A stretch of DNA of 64,000 nt from Siphonodentalium dalli (GCA_032622095.1 CP136061.1:127052754-127116753); one strand, 5' to 3'. Counted from the stretch's first letter, positions 44,481 to 54,869 are shown. Translations and numbers: made by a program. The notes: generated from the letters alone by a model not told the origin.

Positions 44481-45070
44481 ATTCATCTAACAATTTGAGT
44501 ATTAAAACTAGAAATTCATATCATACAGTACATGTAAGGACTAATTTAGAGAATTTACCCAATTTTCCCAAATAAATCTTTTTAAAAGTTTGTATTCATA
44601 TGATTTTTAACTTTTATTTAATGTTTAAGTTTAATATATACATGTAGCCTAGCTACATGATTATTACATGTACTAATACTACTATTGCACATGTACTTAA
44701 CTTTACCGATATACTAGTAGGCTATAATCATAGTACATGCATGTCATGTTTATTGTGTTACTTTTTCAAGTTTTTAATCCATATTTTTGAAAATTCATAT
44801 TGACAATAATTGAACATCAACACTGACGTAACAACACTGAACAATAACATGTAAACTAAAACTATGTGGGAAAATTCTGGTAATGTGTGGTATATACTTA
44901 TATTATAAATATATAATTTTGGGCTTTGATTTGAACCACATTAAATTTTAATTTCAAACCATCATTGCATTAACTTAATTTCAAGACAAAAAATTGTGCT
45001 GTCCCTAGTTTTTAATACATAGAATAGATGGTAGTAATCATTTATATTTTGTGAAATTTTAACCAAATAA
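44481..45070. other. No gene recognised
   Basis: Very AT-rich, with repeated ACATGTA words at 44640-44760. Probably intronic. Confidence 0.5.
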
Positions 45071-45600
45071 TTAAAGGCACGGGCGGCGTTCGTTGCATAA
45101 TTATTCATATTTGTTCAAATCGCCATTAGCAGAAGGAATATTAAAATATACATAGTTTTGTTCATATGCCAAACATAATCAGCGCGTAAATAGTATATTG
45201 TCGTCAAGGCGTACGATGGTGTACGTAAACAAGAGCCTGATCTTGTTATGTAGACGTTTTGCTGCTATTTACATACACAGCGAAATTTTATTGGTTATTC
45301 ACACACAAATGATATAAACGCTCTTTATTATTTCAATATCAGAAATACAGTAACAAATAACGCTCTTTATGTTGACCATATCCGGATCTAAACAAAAGCC
45401 AGGTTCTGTAACGTTTTTTGCTTTTGTTTACATAACAAAGGAAAAACATTTGACAATAACATACTGTTTATGCCATATTTCTGATTGGTATAATAACAAA
45501 GTGTGTCTATATTTTATTATTCTTTCTGTTTAAGGCGGTTTTTGGTGGAGGTGAATATATTAACAGTATACCCACCGCCAACGCCACCCGTATCTTTAAA
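45071..45600. mobile_element. TTAA-flanked MITE type 1, copy B (530 bp)
   Basis: TTAA/AGGCACGGGCGGCGTT at the left and CCACCCGTATCT/TTAA at the right; the terminal inverted repeat is about 16 bp with three mismatches. Closely similar to copy A. Two ACGCTCTTTAT motifs at 45318 and 45360. It ends 50 bp before the putative zinc-finger exon. Confidence 0.9.
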
Positions 45601-45650
45601 TATTGAGTTAAATCTCATTGAATCTTATCAATAATTTAAATAATTTCAAG

Positions 45651-45887
45651 TTCAACAACAGATCAATTAGAATTCTCAAAATGAATGTCCTCAAATGCAC
45701 TATGTGTTATTACGAATCGCATAATTATAGACAATTTTGTTATCATGTTGTTCGCTTTCATAAATTTGATAAGATGTTCATTTTTAATTGTACAGTTGAA
45801 TCGTGTGCTTACACTACGAAAAGTTGGACAGCTTTTAAAATGCATATGAAACGGGGGCACTCTTCTTGCTTCAACCAAACTGTTTAA
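45651..45887 (+). CDS. Two C2H2 zinc fingers, exon of a probable multi-exon gene
   Basis: From ATG 45681 (context CTCAAAATGA) the 68-codon frame holds two classical fingers: C-x2-C-x12-H-x4-H (CTMC...HVVRFH, residues 6-27) and C-x4-C-x12-H-x4-H (CTVESC...HMKRGH, residues 37-60). The pattern of a short first finger, then F-x-C-x4-C-x12-H in a segment ending in RGH, matches the N-terminus of a large family of aquatic-animal proteins of unknown function that are probably transposon-derived. AATTTCAAG before 45651 could be an acceptor. The frame stops at 45885, but a related-looking frame goes on from 45881, so there is a frameshift or a missed intron. DNA binding is inferred from the fingers. 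Confidence 0.6.
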   Translation, partial: FNNRSIRILKMNVLKCTMCYYESHNYRQFCYHVVRFHKFDKMFIFNCTVESCAYTTKSWTAFKMHMKRGHSSCFNQTV

Positions 45888-46036
45888 TTTCATACAGTGC
45901 TGCCTATCTCTTATCTTTGGACACCAAACACAGACTTTCGCAGGAAGCAATACAAAGTGTCATTTCAACCACACCAGATATCATGTCTCATCATATCAGT
46001 GCTTTCAAACATTATACGAAGCGATCGGCAAAATAA
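45881..46036 (+). pseudogene. Continuation frame of the zinc-finger gene, shifted by one base
   Basis: The frame reads SAAYLLSLDTKHRLSQEAIQ then SVISTTPDIMSHHISAFK, clearly protein-like and helical, and stops at TAA 46034. In the zinc-finger family named above, a helical segment of this kind (L-x-L-x-x-K-H-x-L-S) follows the fingers. The reading frame does not match the finger exon without a one-base change or a short intron. A weak donor GTGCTT at 45999 would give a phase that fits the exon at 46108. Either a decayed gene or an exon structure I cannot resolve. Confidence 0.35.
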
Positions 46037-46107
46037 TTATGTGCGATTTTGAGGATTCGGCCCATTTTATTTCTGTGAGTGGTAAAACCTTGATTCTTTT
46101 TCTTCAG

Positions 46108-46216
46108 GTAACAGGAACCGAGACCTTCATCAAACATGGAAATGGTTGGAGAAGCAGACAGGCTTTTTTAAAGGGAAATGGCAAAAGACAAAGACTCGGT
46201 CATTGATGTCAAAAAG
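46108..46216 (+). CDS. Possible internal exon of the zinc-finger gene
   Basis: A strong acceptor (TTCTTTTTCTTCAG) ends at 46107 and a strong donor (AAAAAG/GTAAGG) starts at 46217. The one frame open throughout reads NRDLHQTWKWLEKQTGFFKG then KWQKTKTRSLMSK, basic and aromatic. Both splice signals are better than chance, but the frame is short. A donor-like GTGAGT at 46075 lies 33 bp upstream of the acceptor, too close for a usual intron, so alternative use of the two is possible. Confidence 0.4.
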
Positions 46217-46375
46217 GTAAGGTCCAACTCTTTTCCCTATTTGAGATGACTTTATGTAAATTCTTGAGTTTCCAAAATGATAAATTTAGTGTCTAATCCT
46301 GCCATCAATTGAGCTATTAACACATATGACTTAGCAGACAGATTATGTATTAGAAATATAAAATGCACGTATATT

Positions 46376-47163
46376 ATTATACCCCCCGCAACGAAGTTAG
46401 GGGGGTATACTGGAGTCAGCTTGTCCGTCGTCTGTCGTCTGTCGTCCGTCCGTCCGTGGACACAAATTTGTCCGGAGTTTTTCTCAGTCGTTTTTTGATC
46501 AATTTCCGTGAAACTTGGCACAGACATCAACCACCATGGGAACCTGTGCACCTGCGATTATGACGTCTGTCGGACTTTTTTTGGTGGAGTTATCCCCCCT
46601 TTTTTAACTTAGAATTTTGTTTTGCAACATGTATACTTTTGTCCGAGCTTTTATTCCTATATTTTTTGGTCAATTTTTTAAAAACGTGGAACAGATATTT
46701 AGTATCATGGGAACTTGAGCACCTGCGATTATGACGTCTGTTTGACATTTTTTGGTGGAGTTATGCCCCTTTTTCGACTTAGAAACTTTTTATGTAACAT
46801 GCATAATTTTGTCCGAGCTTTTATTCCTACATTTTTCGGTCAATGTTTTTTAATCTTGGCACTGATATTTAGTACCATGGGAACCTGTGCACCTGCGATT
46901 ATGACGTCTGTCCGATTTTTTTTGTGTGGAGTTATTCCCCTTTTTCGACTTAGAATTTTTTTTCGCAACATACATAATTTTGTCCAAGCTTTTATTCCTA
47001 CATTTTTCGGTCAATATGTTTAAGATTAGGGTTATGGTTGTACACCTGCAATGGGTACTGTTATTTTATTATTTTAACTAAATGTTTACTGACATGTGAA
47101 ACATCTTAGTATTTTAAAAACAGGGGGGTATCCGTAGTCCCATTGGGACAGTCACACCTCTAG
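46376..47163. repeat. Dispersed repeat with three ~170-bp tandem units
   Basis: It starts TACCCCCCGCAACGAAGTTA and GGGGGGTATACTGGAGTCAG, has CCGTCCGTCCGT, then units near 46495, 46669, 46838 and a partial one at 47009 with GGTCAATTTTT, CATGGGAACCTGTGCACCTG, CGATTATGACGTCTGT and GGTGGAGTTATCCCC. It ends GGGGGGTATCCGTAGTCCCA. This kind of repeat is widespread in lophotrochozoan genomes. Frames 46363-47023 are read-through of it. It lies in the putative intron between 46216 and 48301. Confidence 0.8.
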
Positions 47164-47592
47164 TTATTTTTGGCACTTTTCTGTTTATCAATGAGGTCTC
47201 TACCATTGCCTATGCAGGGCTCAAAATCCATTGAAAGTGAGGAGAATCTAAATTTATTCTGATCTTTTGATAGTTAGGAATCTAAATATCAGCATGTTCC
47301 AAAATCAGACTACGAGGGCCGCAGCCACGAGCGGGGTTGGAGTTTGAAGCGGGTAATGCATGGATTTCCAAACTGCACTTCCGTTTCAGGCAACGAAAAG
47401 TCGAAAACGTTTTTCGCAATCAACATTCAACAGGACTTCCTTCAACCCACAGCTATCGTCGTTTCAGCCGAACTACTGCTAATATTTTTTCCACTAAAAT
47501 TAGTTTTTTTTAACACAAATCAGATGTTGGCAATTGTGCAAATCAATTTTGATTCAGGACATGCAGTGTTTGTCACACAAATAACATGGAAT
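47164..47592. other. Possible intronic sequence with an acceptor-like site
   Basis: CTTCCGTTTCAG at about 47378-47389 is a good acceptor, followed by a frame QRKVENVFRNQHSTGLPSTH and SYRRFSRTTANIFSTK to a stop near 47500. No matching donor was found. The alternative frame 47344-47652 is less protein-like. Confidence 0.3.
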
Positions 47593-48082
47593 ATTAAAGG
47601 CACGGGAGGTCTTAGTTGTCGAAAATATTCATATTTGTTCCAATCACCGTAAACAGAAAAACATTAAAACGCATACAGTTTCGTTCATATATACCATGAC
47701 CATCGCGTAAACAGCATGCTATCATACATACCTACTATATTTTACCTAAGCAAGAGCCTGATTGTGTTACAGAAGACAGCACAGTGTTACCGGCTAATCA
47801 CACACAAATGGTATAAACGCTCTTTATTAGTTCCATATCAGGATTCAGCAACAACGAACGCTCTTTATGTTTACCATCATAATATAAACAAACACCAGGA
47901 AAGTAACTTTTTATGCTTTTGTTTACATAACAATGGTCAAACATATGACAATAACATACTGTTTATGCGATATTGCTTATTTGTATACGGACAAAGTCTG
48001 TCTACATTTTAATATTCTTTCTGTTTTGTGGCGGTTTTTAACCGATGGAAATATTTTCACAGCAAGGCCTCGCGTACCTAAA
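47593..48082. mobile_element. TTAA MITE type 1, copy C (about 490 bp)
   Basis: Left end TTAA/AGGCACGGGAGGTC, right end GGCCTCGCGTACCTAAAA. Matches copy D in reverse and A and B more distantly. ACGCTCTTTAT motifs at 47817 and 47868. Sits in the putative last intron of the zinc-finger gene. Confidence 0.8.
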
Positions 48083-48300
48083 AGCCCTGCTATGGTTGCC
48101 TATGACTCGTTATGTATGCAAGGTGGACAAATATTGTTTTGGTTCGTTTTTTTGTTTTTTTTATTTGATTTTGAGGCGTGCCATTGTGTTTATTATTTGC
48201 TTCATTCTGGAGTGAACAAATCAATACGCTTTGAGCATGTTTTAGTAAATTCAGTCCTTAAAATCCACAAATATTAATTAGAATGTGTCTTCCTTTCTAG

Positions 48301-48558
48301 GGTGTGATGTCTGAAGACTTGGATAAAGAAACGAAAACAAATCGTCAGACAGCCCCCACATTGGTGCTCTTTCTTTCGGAGGACAGCGGAGAGATGGAGG
48401 GAGCAGTTGTTGTAGGCGACGATGTTCGGATTTGGTTGCATAGTAATGACCCATTTCACAATTTGAAGCTGTTCGTTGCCTCTTGGCCATTTACTATGTC
48501 TGAGCTTAGAGACTATTTTGCCAATGGAGGAGTGTTATTTACTTGTGTAGTCAACTGA
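48301..48558 (+). CDS. Possible last exon of the zinc-finger gene
   Basis: The acceptor CTTCCTTTCTAG ends at 48300. The frame in phase 0 reads GVMSEDLDKETK, then APTLVLFLSEDSGEMEGAVV, then VGDDVRIWLH and HNLKLFVASWPF, and ends at TGA 48556. In the C2H2 family noted at 45651, the C-terminal domain has a similar layout: P-x-L-V, a variable loop, V-V-x-x-x-x-I, and A-L/L-K-L-F-A-S-x-x-x-F, usually ending in Y-P. The tail after VASWPF departs from that. Phase fits the 46074 donor but not the 46216 one, so the splice path is open. A fair inference, not proof. Confidence 0.45.
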   Translation, partial: GVMSEDLDKETKTNRQTAPTLVLFLSEDSGEMEGAVVVGDDVRIWLHSNDPFHNLKLFVASWPFTMSELRDYFANGGVLFTCVVN

Positions 48559-49468
48559 TCTAATGATAGTTCAATTAGCTTGAAGAGTGTCATCGTGATA
48601 CTACAGTCGACACATATTGGCTAATCCTTCAGCCACTGAACCATGTGCGTAGCTATAGTAAATTCAAGACACAATTGTGTCAAGTATGTTTTATTAATTC
48701 GAACATGACTATTATTTTTTGTTTTAAATAATCATTTACTTGACTATCTTTTTGTAGTCAAGCTTGTATATATAGACAAATTTGATATATTTAACATTTT
48801 AACGGCACTGATGGCCTTGGTTGGCTGGTTACCCACAAAACACACTTTGTGTGAACTAAGCATTTGTTTATATACATGACATAATTAGTGTTTGATAAGC
48901 AAAATAATGAACAAAGTGGCAATTTTTTTCGGAGAGTGATTTATTGTGACCAATCAATATTGAAATATCTTGAGTGGCGAGGATTAGCGAGCGCTATATC
49001 GGTATGTTGTAAATAATATGGCTTCAATTTTAAGCAGAGATTTATAACACAATACACAGCGCAAAGGCCATCCGTATATTTAATGGAATAACTTTTAGCA
49101 CCATCTACAATGTTATGCCTATTTTCATATCCTTTGTGCTGAATTTTCAAGGATATATTCATGGCTCCAGACCGAATTACGACATATCTATCGTTATGTC
49201 ATTAGTATGTAGACATTATAGCAACATATTAAATATGTTTATAATGCAGTCTTTTTTAATGTGTTAATATTTATGTGAAACATAATTTGTATACACCAGT
49301 ACTATGAGCAGTCATGGAAAATAGCACATTTTGACATTACCACAGTGAACTATTGGAATAACTCAGTTGTATTAGGTGCAAGGCAGCAAACATTTTGGAA
49401 TTATATATAGATTACTTTGTAGCAATTAGTTTTGGACTTTGTGTAGGCAAGCTGTTTTTTCGTTGTTT
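48559..49468. other. No gene recognised; possible 3' flank
   Basis: AT-rich. No clean AATAAA just after the stop. The minus frame 48941-49162 is unsupported. Confidence 0.45.
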
Positions 49469-49817
49469 TTAAAGGGGGGCTGTACCAATGTACCCTAAAT
49501 CTGGCATTTTGTAGGATCATCTCCTTTTATACTCACAATAATCTATGGAACAAATGAATAAATTAGAGCCATGGATGAGCGCAAAATACACTCATGTGTT
49601 CTAATAACGATGCAAACATCATGGCAATTATAATTAAAATGAGTCTTAATTTCATATTCATTATAATTGCCATGTTATTTGCATCGTTCATAGAGTATAT
49701 GAGTGGATTTTGCACTAATCCATGGCTCAAATTCATTCATTTCTTACACATAATCTGTTGAATATAAACGGAGATGGTCCCAAAAAGTACTGGATTTAGT
49801 ATACATTACCACTTTAA
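49469..49817. mobile_element. TTAA-flanked MITE type 3, near-complete palindrome (349 bp)
   Basis: TTAA/AGGGGGGCTGTACCAATGTA at the left pairs with TACATTACCACT/TTAA at the right; the arms go on through GATCATCTCC, CAAATGAATAAATTAGAGCC, ATGGATGAGCGCAAAATACA and GATGCAAACATCATGGCAAT to the centre near 49645. Almost the whole element is hairpin. It shares only the TTAA flank with types 1 and 2. Confidence 0.85.
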
Positions 49818-50334
49818 GGTCTCAAGAATCCTGAGAAACGTATAAATTTCCCTAATGCATTACTGCTTAGGTAAAAAAAATAGTGATATTTCCGGACATC
49901 CGCCCCTACTATTGTACTAACCCGTGAAACAATTAATACTTGCAAAAACCTAATTAAAATTTCCTTTATCATCTTTGATTGTATTCTCTGGACCCGAATA
50001 AAGGTACATGTAGTTAGGCTCATTTGTGTTCAAATCCCACCATTACAGTGCTTATTTAGCACCCTATGTTTATTAAAAGTCCCTTGGAAAAACAGATGAA
50101 TATAATCCATATATGAATTTAAAAAAAAAAAAAAATTATTTACGCCCGCCCCTAATGTTTTCCCCGTCTGTTAGCGGAAACATCACTATTTTTAGACCTA
50201 ATATCAAAATCAGCCTAAAAATATGTATATAACTATTGAACTGTGAGAATGCATGATTTTACTTATGTTTTGTCTGTAGCTGTTACACATATGTAAATTT
50301 GACTATCCTGTTACTGTTAAATATGTTACTTGAA
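49818..50334. other. No gene recognised
   Basis: Has an A16-like run near 50125 and AT-rich filler. Confidence 0.5.
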
Positions 50335-50770
50335 TAAACACATTCTATTTTATAAACATATTTCGTCTTATAAACGTGTCCATGTGTGTGTAAAGTGGAA
50401 CAACCACATAAACGCCCGGATGTGTTTTTAACCTAAACACATCAACACATCAGCTAAACACATTATTATGTTTATAACCTAAATGGCATGTTATTATAAT
50501 GCGTTTATTTCCAAAACATTATATGTGTTTAATGACACAAACGTGGTGTTTAGGTAATAAACACATCAATATGTTTAGAAACAAAACGCCATGTTAACAC
50601 CATGTGTTTATTCCTTAAACACATTAGTTTATTTTCTAAACATATTTGACATTTATTCATTAAAAACGTGACGTTTAGATAATAAACATTCCATTTAGAA
50701 AATAAATGCGTTGACGCGTGTGAAAACTGTAACGGTATTGCGTTTAAGATTGTGTTGAGATCCTAAACAC
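50335..50770. repeat. AAACACAT / ATGTGTTT interspersed inverted words
   Basis: AAACACAT, TAAACACATCA, GTGTTTAGG and TGTGTTTA recur more than a dozen times in both orientations, with TTAGGTAATAAACAC-type linkers. The region can form many alternative hairpins. No gene. Confidence 0.75.
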
Positions 50771-50869
50771 CTATTTTTACAGTGCGCAGTGTATCGGTGT
50801 ATGTGTCCTTCTGAAACTTCTTTCAATGTCGGAGATTAGCTAAATTGCACAAAAATTAAACGTAATTGA

Positions 50870-51260
50870 GAACAACAGCGGTACAGCATCGGGTTTCACT
50901 AACCAACATCATAGTAAATCAGCAGGACCCATCAACATAGAAAGTATTAGGACCATTTCAGAAGGGGTGTAATTATGTACAGGTCTATAATTGTTATACA
51001 TTCCTAACCATTATATTGAGAGGACTATATATGATTATAATTAATGTTTCGATACTTGATCTTTTTAGAGTTCAGACCACCGTACACAGTGTGATGCGCG
51101 ACCAATGAACCATGTATATAGAACCATGTGGAACTATATATTTTATCAAAAACTTTCTTCAACAGCATCAGTTTGCGCCACCAACATCAAAGCAGATCAG
51201 CAGGATCCACCGACATCATAGAACATTAGCATGTAGGAACACTTAACCCTGGATGGGGGG
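50870..51260. repeat. Dispersed repeat with CAACATCA...AGCAGGA(C/T)CCA (two copies) and one GATCACC repeat
   Basis: 50880-50960 and 51165-51260 share CAACA(G)C, ACCAACATCA(T/A)AG, CAGCAGGA and CATAGAA; a third relative lies at 59575-59655. Between them, 51030-51140 is copy 2 of the 43460 repeat. Confidence 0.6.
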
Positions 51261-51305
51261 TAATTATGTGTATATGTTGTTATATATACCTAACTATCAT
51301 ATATT

Positions 51306-51741
51306 AGGTTACAGTGAAGTAATTCGATTGGATTTTGGACCAAGATGCAGGAGAGAATTAAACAAATTCTGGGCTCTGGTTGGGTAATAATAGTTTTGAT
51401 ATTTAAACATATAAAATACATGCAATCAATCCTCTTGCAATTTCAGACCCCAAATAAAACATTGACGCAATGTAAAGCACGTGGTTCCTAGTTTGAATTG
51501 TTTTGGTGTGAGGTAAAAAAAAAAATTCATGCAATTCTGACTCTAGATGAAAAATCAGAAATTTAAAGGTAAATTTCATGCCGGACAATATGATTTTTTT
51601 CATGCAGAAACTTAGCGCAGATGCCAATCCTGGTGATCTATAATCGTGTACCCATTTATCACAATTCGTGGACACTCAGGGTTGCTGGCCATTATATGTT
51701 AACACTGAAGCCTATGGAAAATAATTACTTCACTGTAACCT
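51306..51741. mobile_element. DNA-element-like unit with 19-bp perfect terminal inverted repeats
   Basis: It starts AGGTTACAGTGAAGTAATT and ends with the exact complement AATTACTTCACTGTAACCT, 436 bp in all. Flanks are ATATT and TTAG, so a TTA-type target duplication is possible. The minus-strand 90-codon frame at 51403-51675 fills much of the interior but reads as unrecognised hydrophobic peptide. Probably non-autonomous. Confidence 0.75.
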
Positions 51742-51754
51742 TTAGAGGACTCTC

Positions 51755-51860
51755 GTTCAAGTTATAATTTTGTTTCGAGACTGAGAATTGACCTCATTGT
51801 CGTCCCGGCCACCTTGCACAGCGCGATACTCGATCAACGGAACCATATGGAACCATGTTG
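51755..51860. repeat. Dispersed repeat with CAGCGCGATAC (copy 3 of 3)
   Basis: TTTTGTTTCGAGACTGA, GTCCCGGCCACCTTGCACAG and CGGAACCATATGGAACCATG align with 43460-43560. Confidence 0.6.
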
Positions 51861-52361
51861 GGTTTTATTTACCGTGTGCGTGTCCTTCTGAAAATTATCT
51901 CAAGGCCGTAGACTGAGGCGTTGACGTTAATAAGACATAAAATTGTAATAACTATATGATGAGTCTCAATGTGTTCTCACTAAAACTTGATTTCTCTGAC
52001 GCGCCACATAATTAAATGGAACTCTGATCATAGAATTCTGATAACTTGGTGTCTAGTTTGGCAAAACTGTACTGTTAATTGATCATAAAAATTGCGATTG
52101 ATCGCCGGCTCAACATAACTGCATGGTAATCGCTGGATGGTTGCCATGAAAGGTAACAGACGGGTGGCTCTGTGCATATAATATCGTGTAAGAATGCACA
52201 CCTGTTCAAATACTGCGAGAAAAACATCGCACTTTGAGATATGGACGGACTATTTTCAGGATAATGGCCATCTCACGATAAGTTCTCAGTTAGGACGCCG
52301 ACTATATATCCTTCATGTAAGAATACACAAAACCACGCACCCTCTTCATTCTCCATATGTG
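51861..52361. other. No gene recognised
   Basis: Mixed sequence without repeats or convincing frames. Confidence 0.5.
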
Positions 52362-52379
52362 TTAGGGTTAGGGTTAGGA
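52362..52379. repeat. Short interstitial (TTAGGG)3
   Basis: Three TTAGGG units, the last ending TTAGGA. The animal telomere motif; too short to mark a former chromosome end. Confidence 0.8.
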
Positions 52380-52684
52380 TCCGACATACCACGCCGACTG
52401 CCACGAATCCTCGCTCGGCTTCCGGGTTGAGATTCAAGATCGGCAAGAAGATTGTCATCGAATTATATAAATATATTGTATAGGATCACATGACCACATA
52501 CTCCAGTAGCAGAACAAAATGCGCTCTATATACCATCCATGCACATGACTATGTCTATATATAGAATATAATATAATAGAATATTTATTGCAATACACCA
52601 AATATCCAACCAGTTGCAAGTTACATAATGAGTTAAACATGTAAAACAAACCATTGTGTTCAATATAAATGTTAGATGCAAAGC

Positions 52685-53136
52685 CACAGTGGATCAACGG
52701 ACACGAACCAAAACCGGAAGTCGTAGATTTCGAGGTGGAGAAATATCAGTCGACAAATATTTGTTGACATTTTTTGACGTTTTTTTGGGAAAATAAACGC
52801 TTGGATAGCATATCTGACCAACTGAAGGTGAGTGAATATTTCTTCGCTAATGTTCGGACACCGAGACGATCAATTTAAGTCAGTTGTCATTGTTCGATCG
52901 CGGAAAAAATGTCATTTAATCATCGCCGCGAGACGATTTCTTCCCCAAAATATCCCAGAAAATCATACTTTTCACATTCATCGCAGAGAGCTGTCGCAAC
53001 AACCTATATACCAATCGAAAGGCATGTTTTCCCCCCACAAATGCATATTTTGAGTATTTTCACGGACTGTCTCAAAATTCTAAATTTCATCTTTTGATGC
53101 AGGTACCCACCTCGAAAATACTGTCGGTTAGTCCCG
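52685..53136. repeat. Left arm of a 0.45-kb inverted repeat (partner 56138-56596)
   Basis: CACAGTGGATCAACGGACAC, ATTTCGAGGTGGAGAAATAT, GACCAACTGAAGGTGAGTGA, TTGTTCGATCGCGG, TTTTGATGCAGGTACCCACC and AATACTGTCGGTTAGTCC all occur as complement in the partner arm in mirrored order. GC content and codon style hint at an old host exon or element, but no long frame is open on either copy. Confidence 0.9.
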
Positions 53137-53544
53137 AAAAAATTAATCATTAGTTGTAAGAAATCTGTCCGCTTAGTCGTGATTTTGCTGAAGTCTGCCA
53201 TCTTCAATTTCTGGTCGAAAAAGCAATTTTGCCGCAGTTGATGGGCGTTTCATTTGACTTTTGCGTGGCCACAATGGTTCTGGGTGTTCATAATGTTGTA
53301 TATGTCTCCTGGTACAACATAACATCCAGGCAGTAACTTATATATATATAACTGAACTGTAACCTGTAACTGAAATCCAACTATATATATAGGAAGTACA
53401 TGTTTGGTAAACATATAACTGTTGATGTATGTCATATTGTTAACTCTGACTTGTCATCACTCTCGGAAGGCCGACATAAAAATATTATTTACATCCAACT
53501 TTTTTCAGAAAAATGAAGCGATTTTTACCCTTTATATTTGAGTA

Positions 53545-53850
53545 TACACTCGCAACGAGTTGTGGGGTTATACAGGAAGCAGCTTGTTCGTCCTTTCGTG
53601 GATGCAATTTTCCGAGTTTTTATTCCTAAGTTTTGCGGTCATTTGCTTTTTTTTGCTTGGCATATATATATTTAGTACCATGGGAACATGCGAACCTATG
53701 ATTATGAAAATGTCAGACTTGTAATTTGTATGGAGTTATATATGACATTTTTCGACTTAGAAAATTATTGTTTTCAATATTCAGCAATGGTTAAACCAAT
53801 AATGAGGAGGGGACTAAAACATACTGTCGGAGGGGTGTACAGCTATATTT
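53545..53850. repeat. Diverged second copy of the 46376-47163 repeat
   Basis: TGAGTATACACTCGCAACGA, AGCAGCTTGTTCGTCCTTTC, TTTTTATTCCTAAGTTTTGC, ACCATGGGAACATGCGAACC, ATGATTATGAAAATGTCAGA and GTCGGAGGGGTGTA follow the order of the first copy, with a single central unit. Confidence 0.7.
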
Positions 53851-53907
53851 GTTACTAATATTAGCTTAAGTTCAAGTCCACTAAGCGATATTATTTTATA
53901 ATTCCAG

Positions 53908-54117
53908 GTGCTACTGACGCGAGGATCGCATGTCTGCCTTCATATATGTAACCACTGTGAGGCAAAGGCTGGCGGCTTCGCTGAGGAAATCGACGATGAG
54001 ATTTCACAACACCCGAATGAATGTTTGAAAATAAAATTATTGAAAATAAAAAATATAAAAATTATTTATAATAAAATACTATACAATACTATACGAAATA
54101 TTGGTACTCTCTGTTGA
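53908..54117 (+). CDS. Possible terminal exon with Cys/His cluster; unrecognised
   Basis: TTATAATTCCAG at about 53896-53907 is a good acceptor. The frame that follows reads VLLTRGSHVCLHICNHCEAK then AGGFAEEIDDEISQHPNECL and ends with AT-rich Lys/Ile codons at TGA 54115. The order C-x3-C-x2-C-x17-H-x3-C could bind zinc, like UBZ or C2HC fingers, but the spacing matches no family exactly. A possible poly-A signal AAATAAA lies at about 54309, followed by (AATC)n. The (AATC)n tail could also mark the 3' end of a LINE. I cannot tell the two apart. Confidence 0.3.
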   Translation: MLLTRGSHVCLHICNHCEAKAGGFAEEIDDEISQHPNECLKIKLLKIKNIKIIYNKILYNTIRNIGTLC

Positions 54118-54305
54118 TATAGAGAATAGAAACATCATCAGGAAACACCAGTGTTCTTTCGAGTTGTTGTATTCTTAATCCCACCTTGGCTGTCCATTAA
54201 TGTAGAAGTGTTGTGTTTCCTACTTGTATAGAGCGGGTTTTGTAAATATATGTATATATGTTAATTATTTAATACTCTGTATTCGCCACATAATTGTGAC
54301 ATTGA

Positions 54306-54340
54306 GTTAAATAAACAATCAATCAATCAATCAATCAAGG
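54306..54340. repeat. (AATC)n tail
   Basis: Five or so ATCA units after AAATAAAC. This is typical of LINE or SINE 3' tails in marine invertebrates and can equally be a chance microsatellite. Confidence 0.7.
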
Positions 54341-54631
54341 TAAAATTCCAATCTATATATAGCGTACAACTGAATGTGGGACCAGATGCAAGTTACTTTT
54401 GTAAATATATAGGCACGTGATTTTTGTCCTGTTCTATTCAAATCGCGCCATTATTAATTGTTTCCACATTGATTCACACACTGGACAATTTGGTTGGGAA
54501 GTTTTTAACGCAATTGGTCGCGTATATATTCAAATTTAAACGGACAGAAGACATGCAGGCAGATCTACTCGTTCATATATATAGACACAAAATTAACTGT
54601 ATGGGAGGTCAAATTCACATTTAATAATGAA

Positions 54632-54760
54632 TTGCGCTTAAGCGCAAATACCACATATCGCACTGAAGCACACATGTGGCATTTGCGCATAATTGAAATG
54701 AATTGCGCTCAAGTGCAATTAATTGCGATTAAGCGCTATGAGTTGCTTGAGAGTAAGTGT
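54632..54760. repeat. AATTGCGCTTAAGCGCAA palindromic words (with 55404-55480)
   Basis: TGAATTGCGCTTAAGCGCAA, GAATTGCGCTCAAGTGCAAT and AATTGCGATTAAGCGCTATG here and ATTGCGCTTAATCGCAAATA at 55404-55480. Each word is self-complementary. Confidence 0.7.
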
Positions 54761-54869
54761 AACTATATATATCCATATAATCTAACTATTAGCATGACCG
54801 GGTGTATCTGCATTTGGCTAATTCAAACTAAAGGTCCTCAATCCGATCAGAAAGACCCATATTATAAAG

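Noticed and set aside
46715-47023. 102-codon frame with repeated CDYDVCLTFFGGV-like peptide
   Set aside because: It reads the 170-bp tandem units of a dispersed non-coding repeat.
52362-52379. TTAGGG repeats as a chromosome fusion or end
   Set aside because: Only three units, which can occur by chance or by double-strand-break repair.
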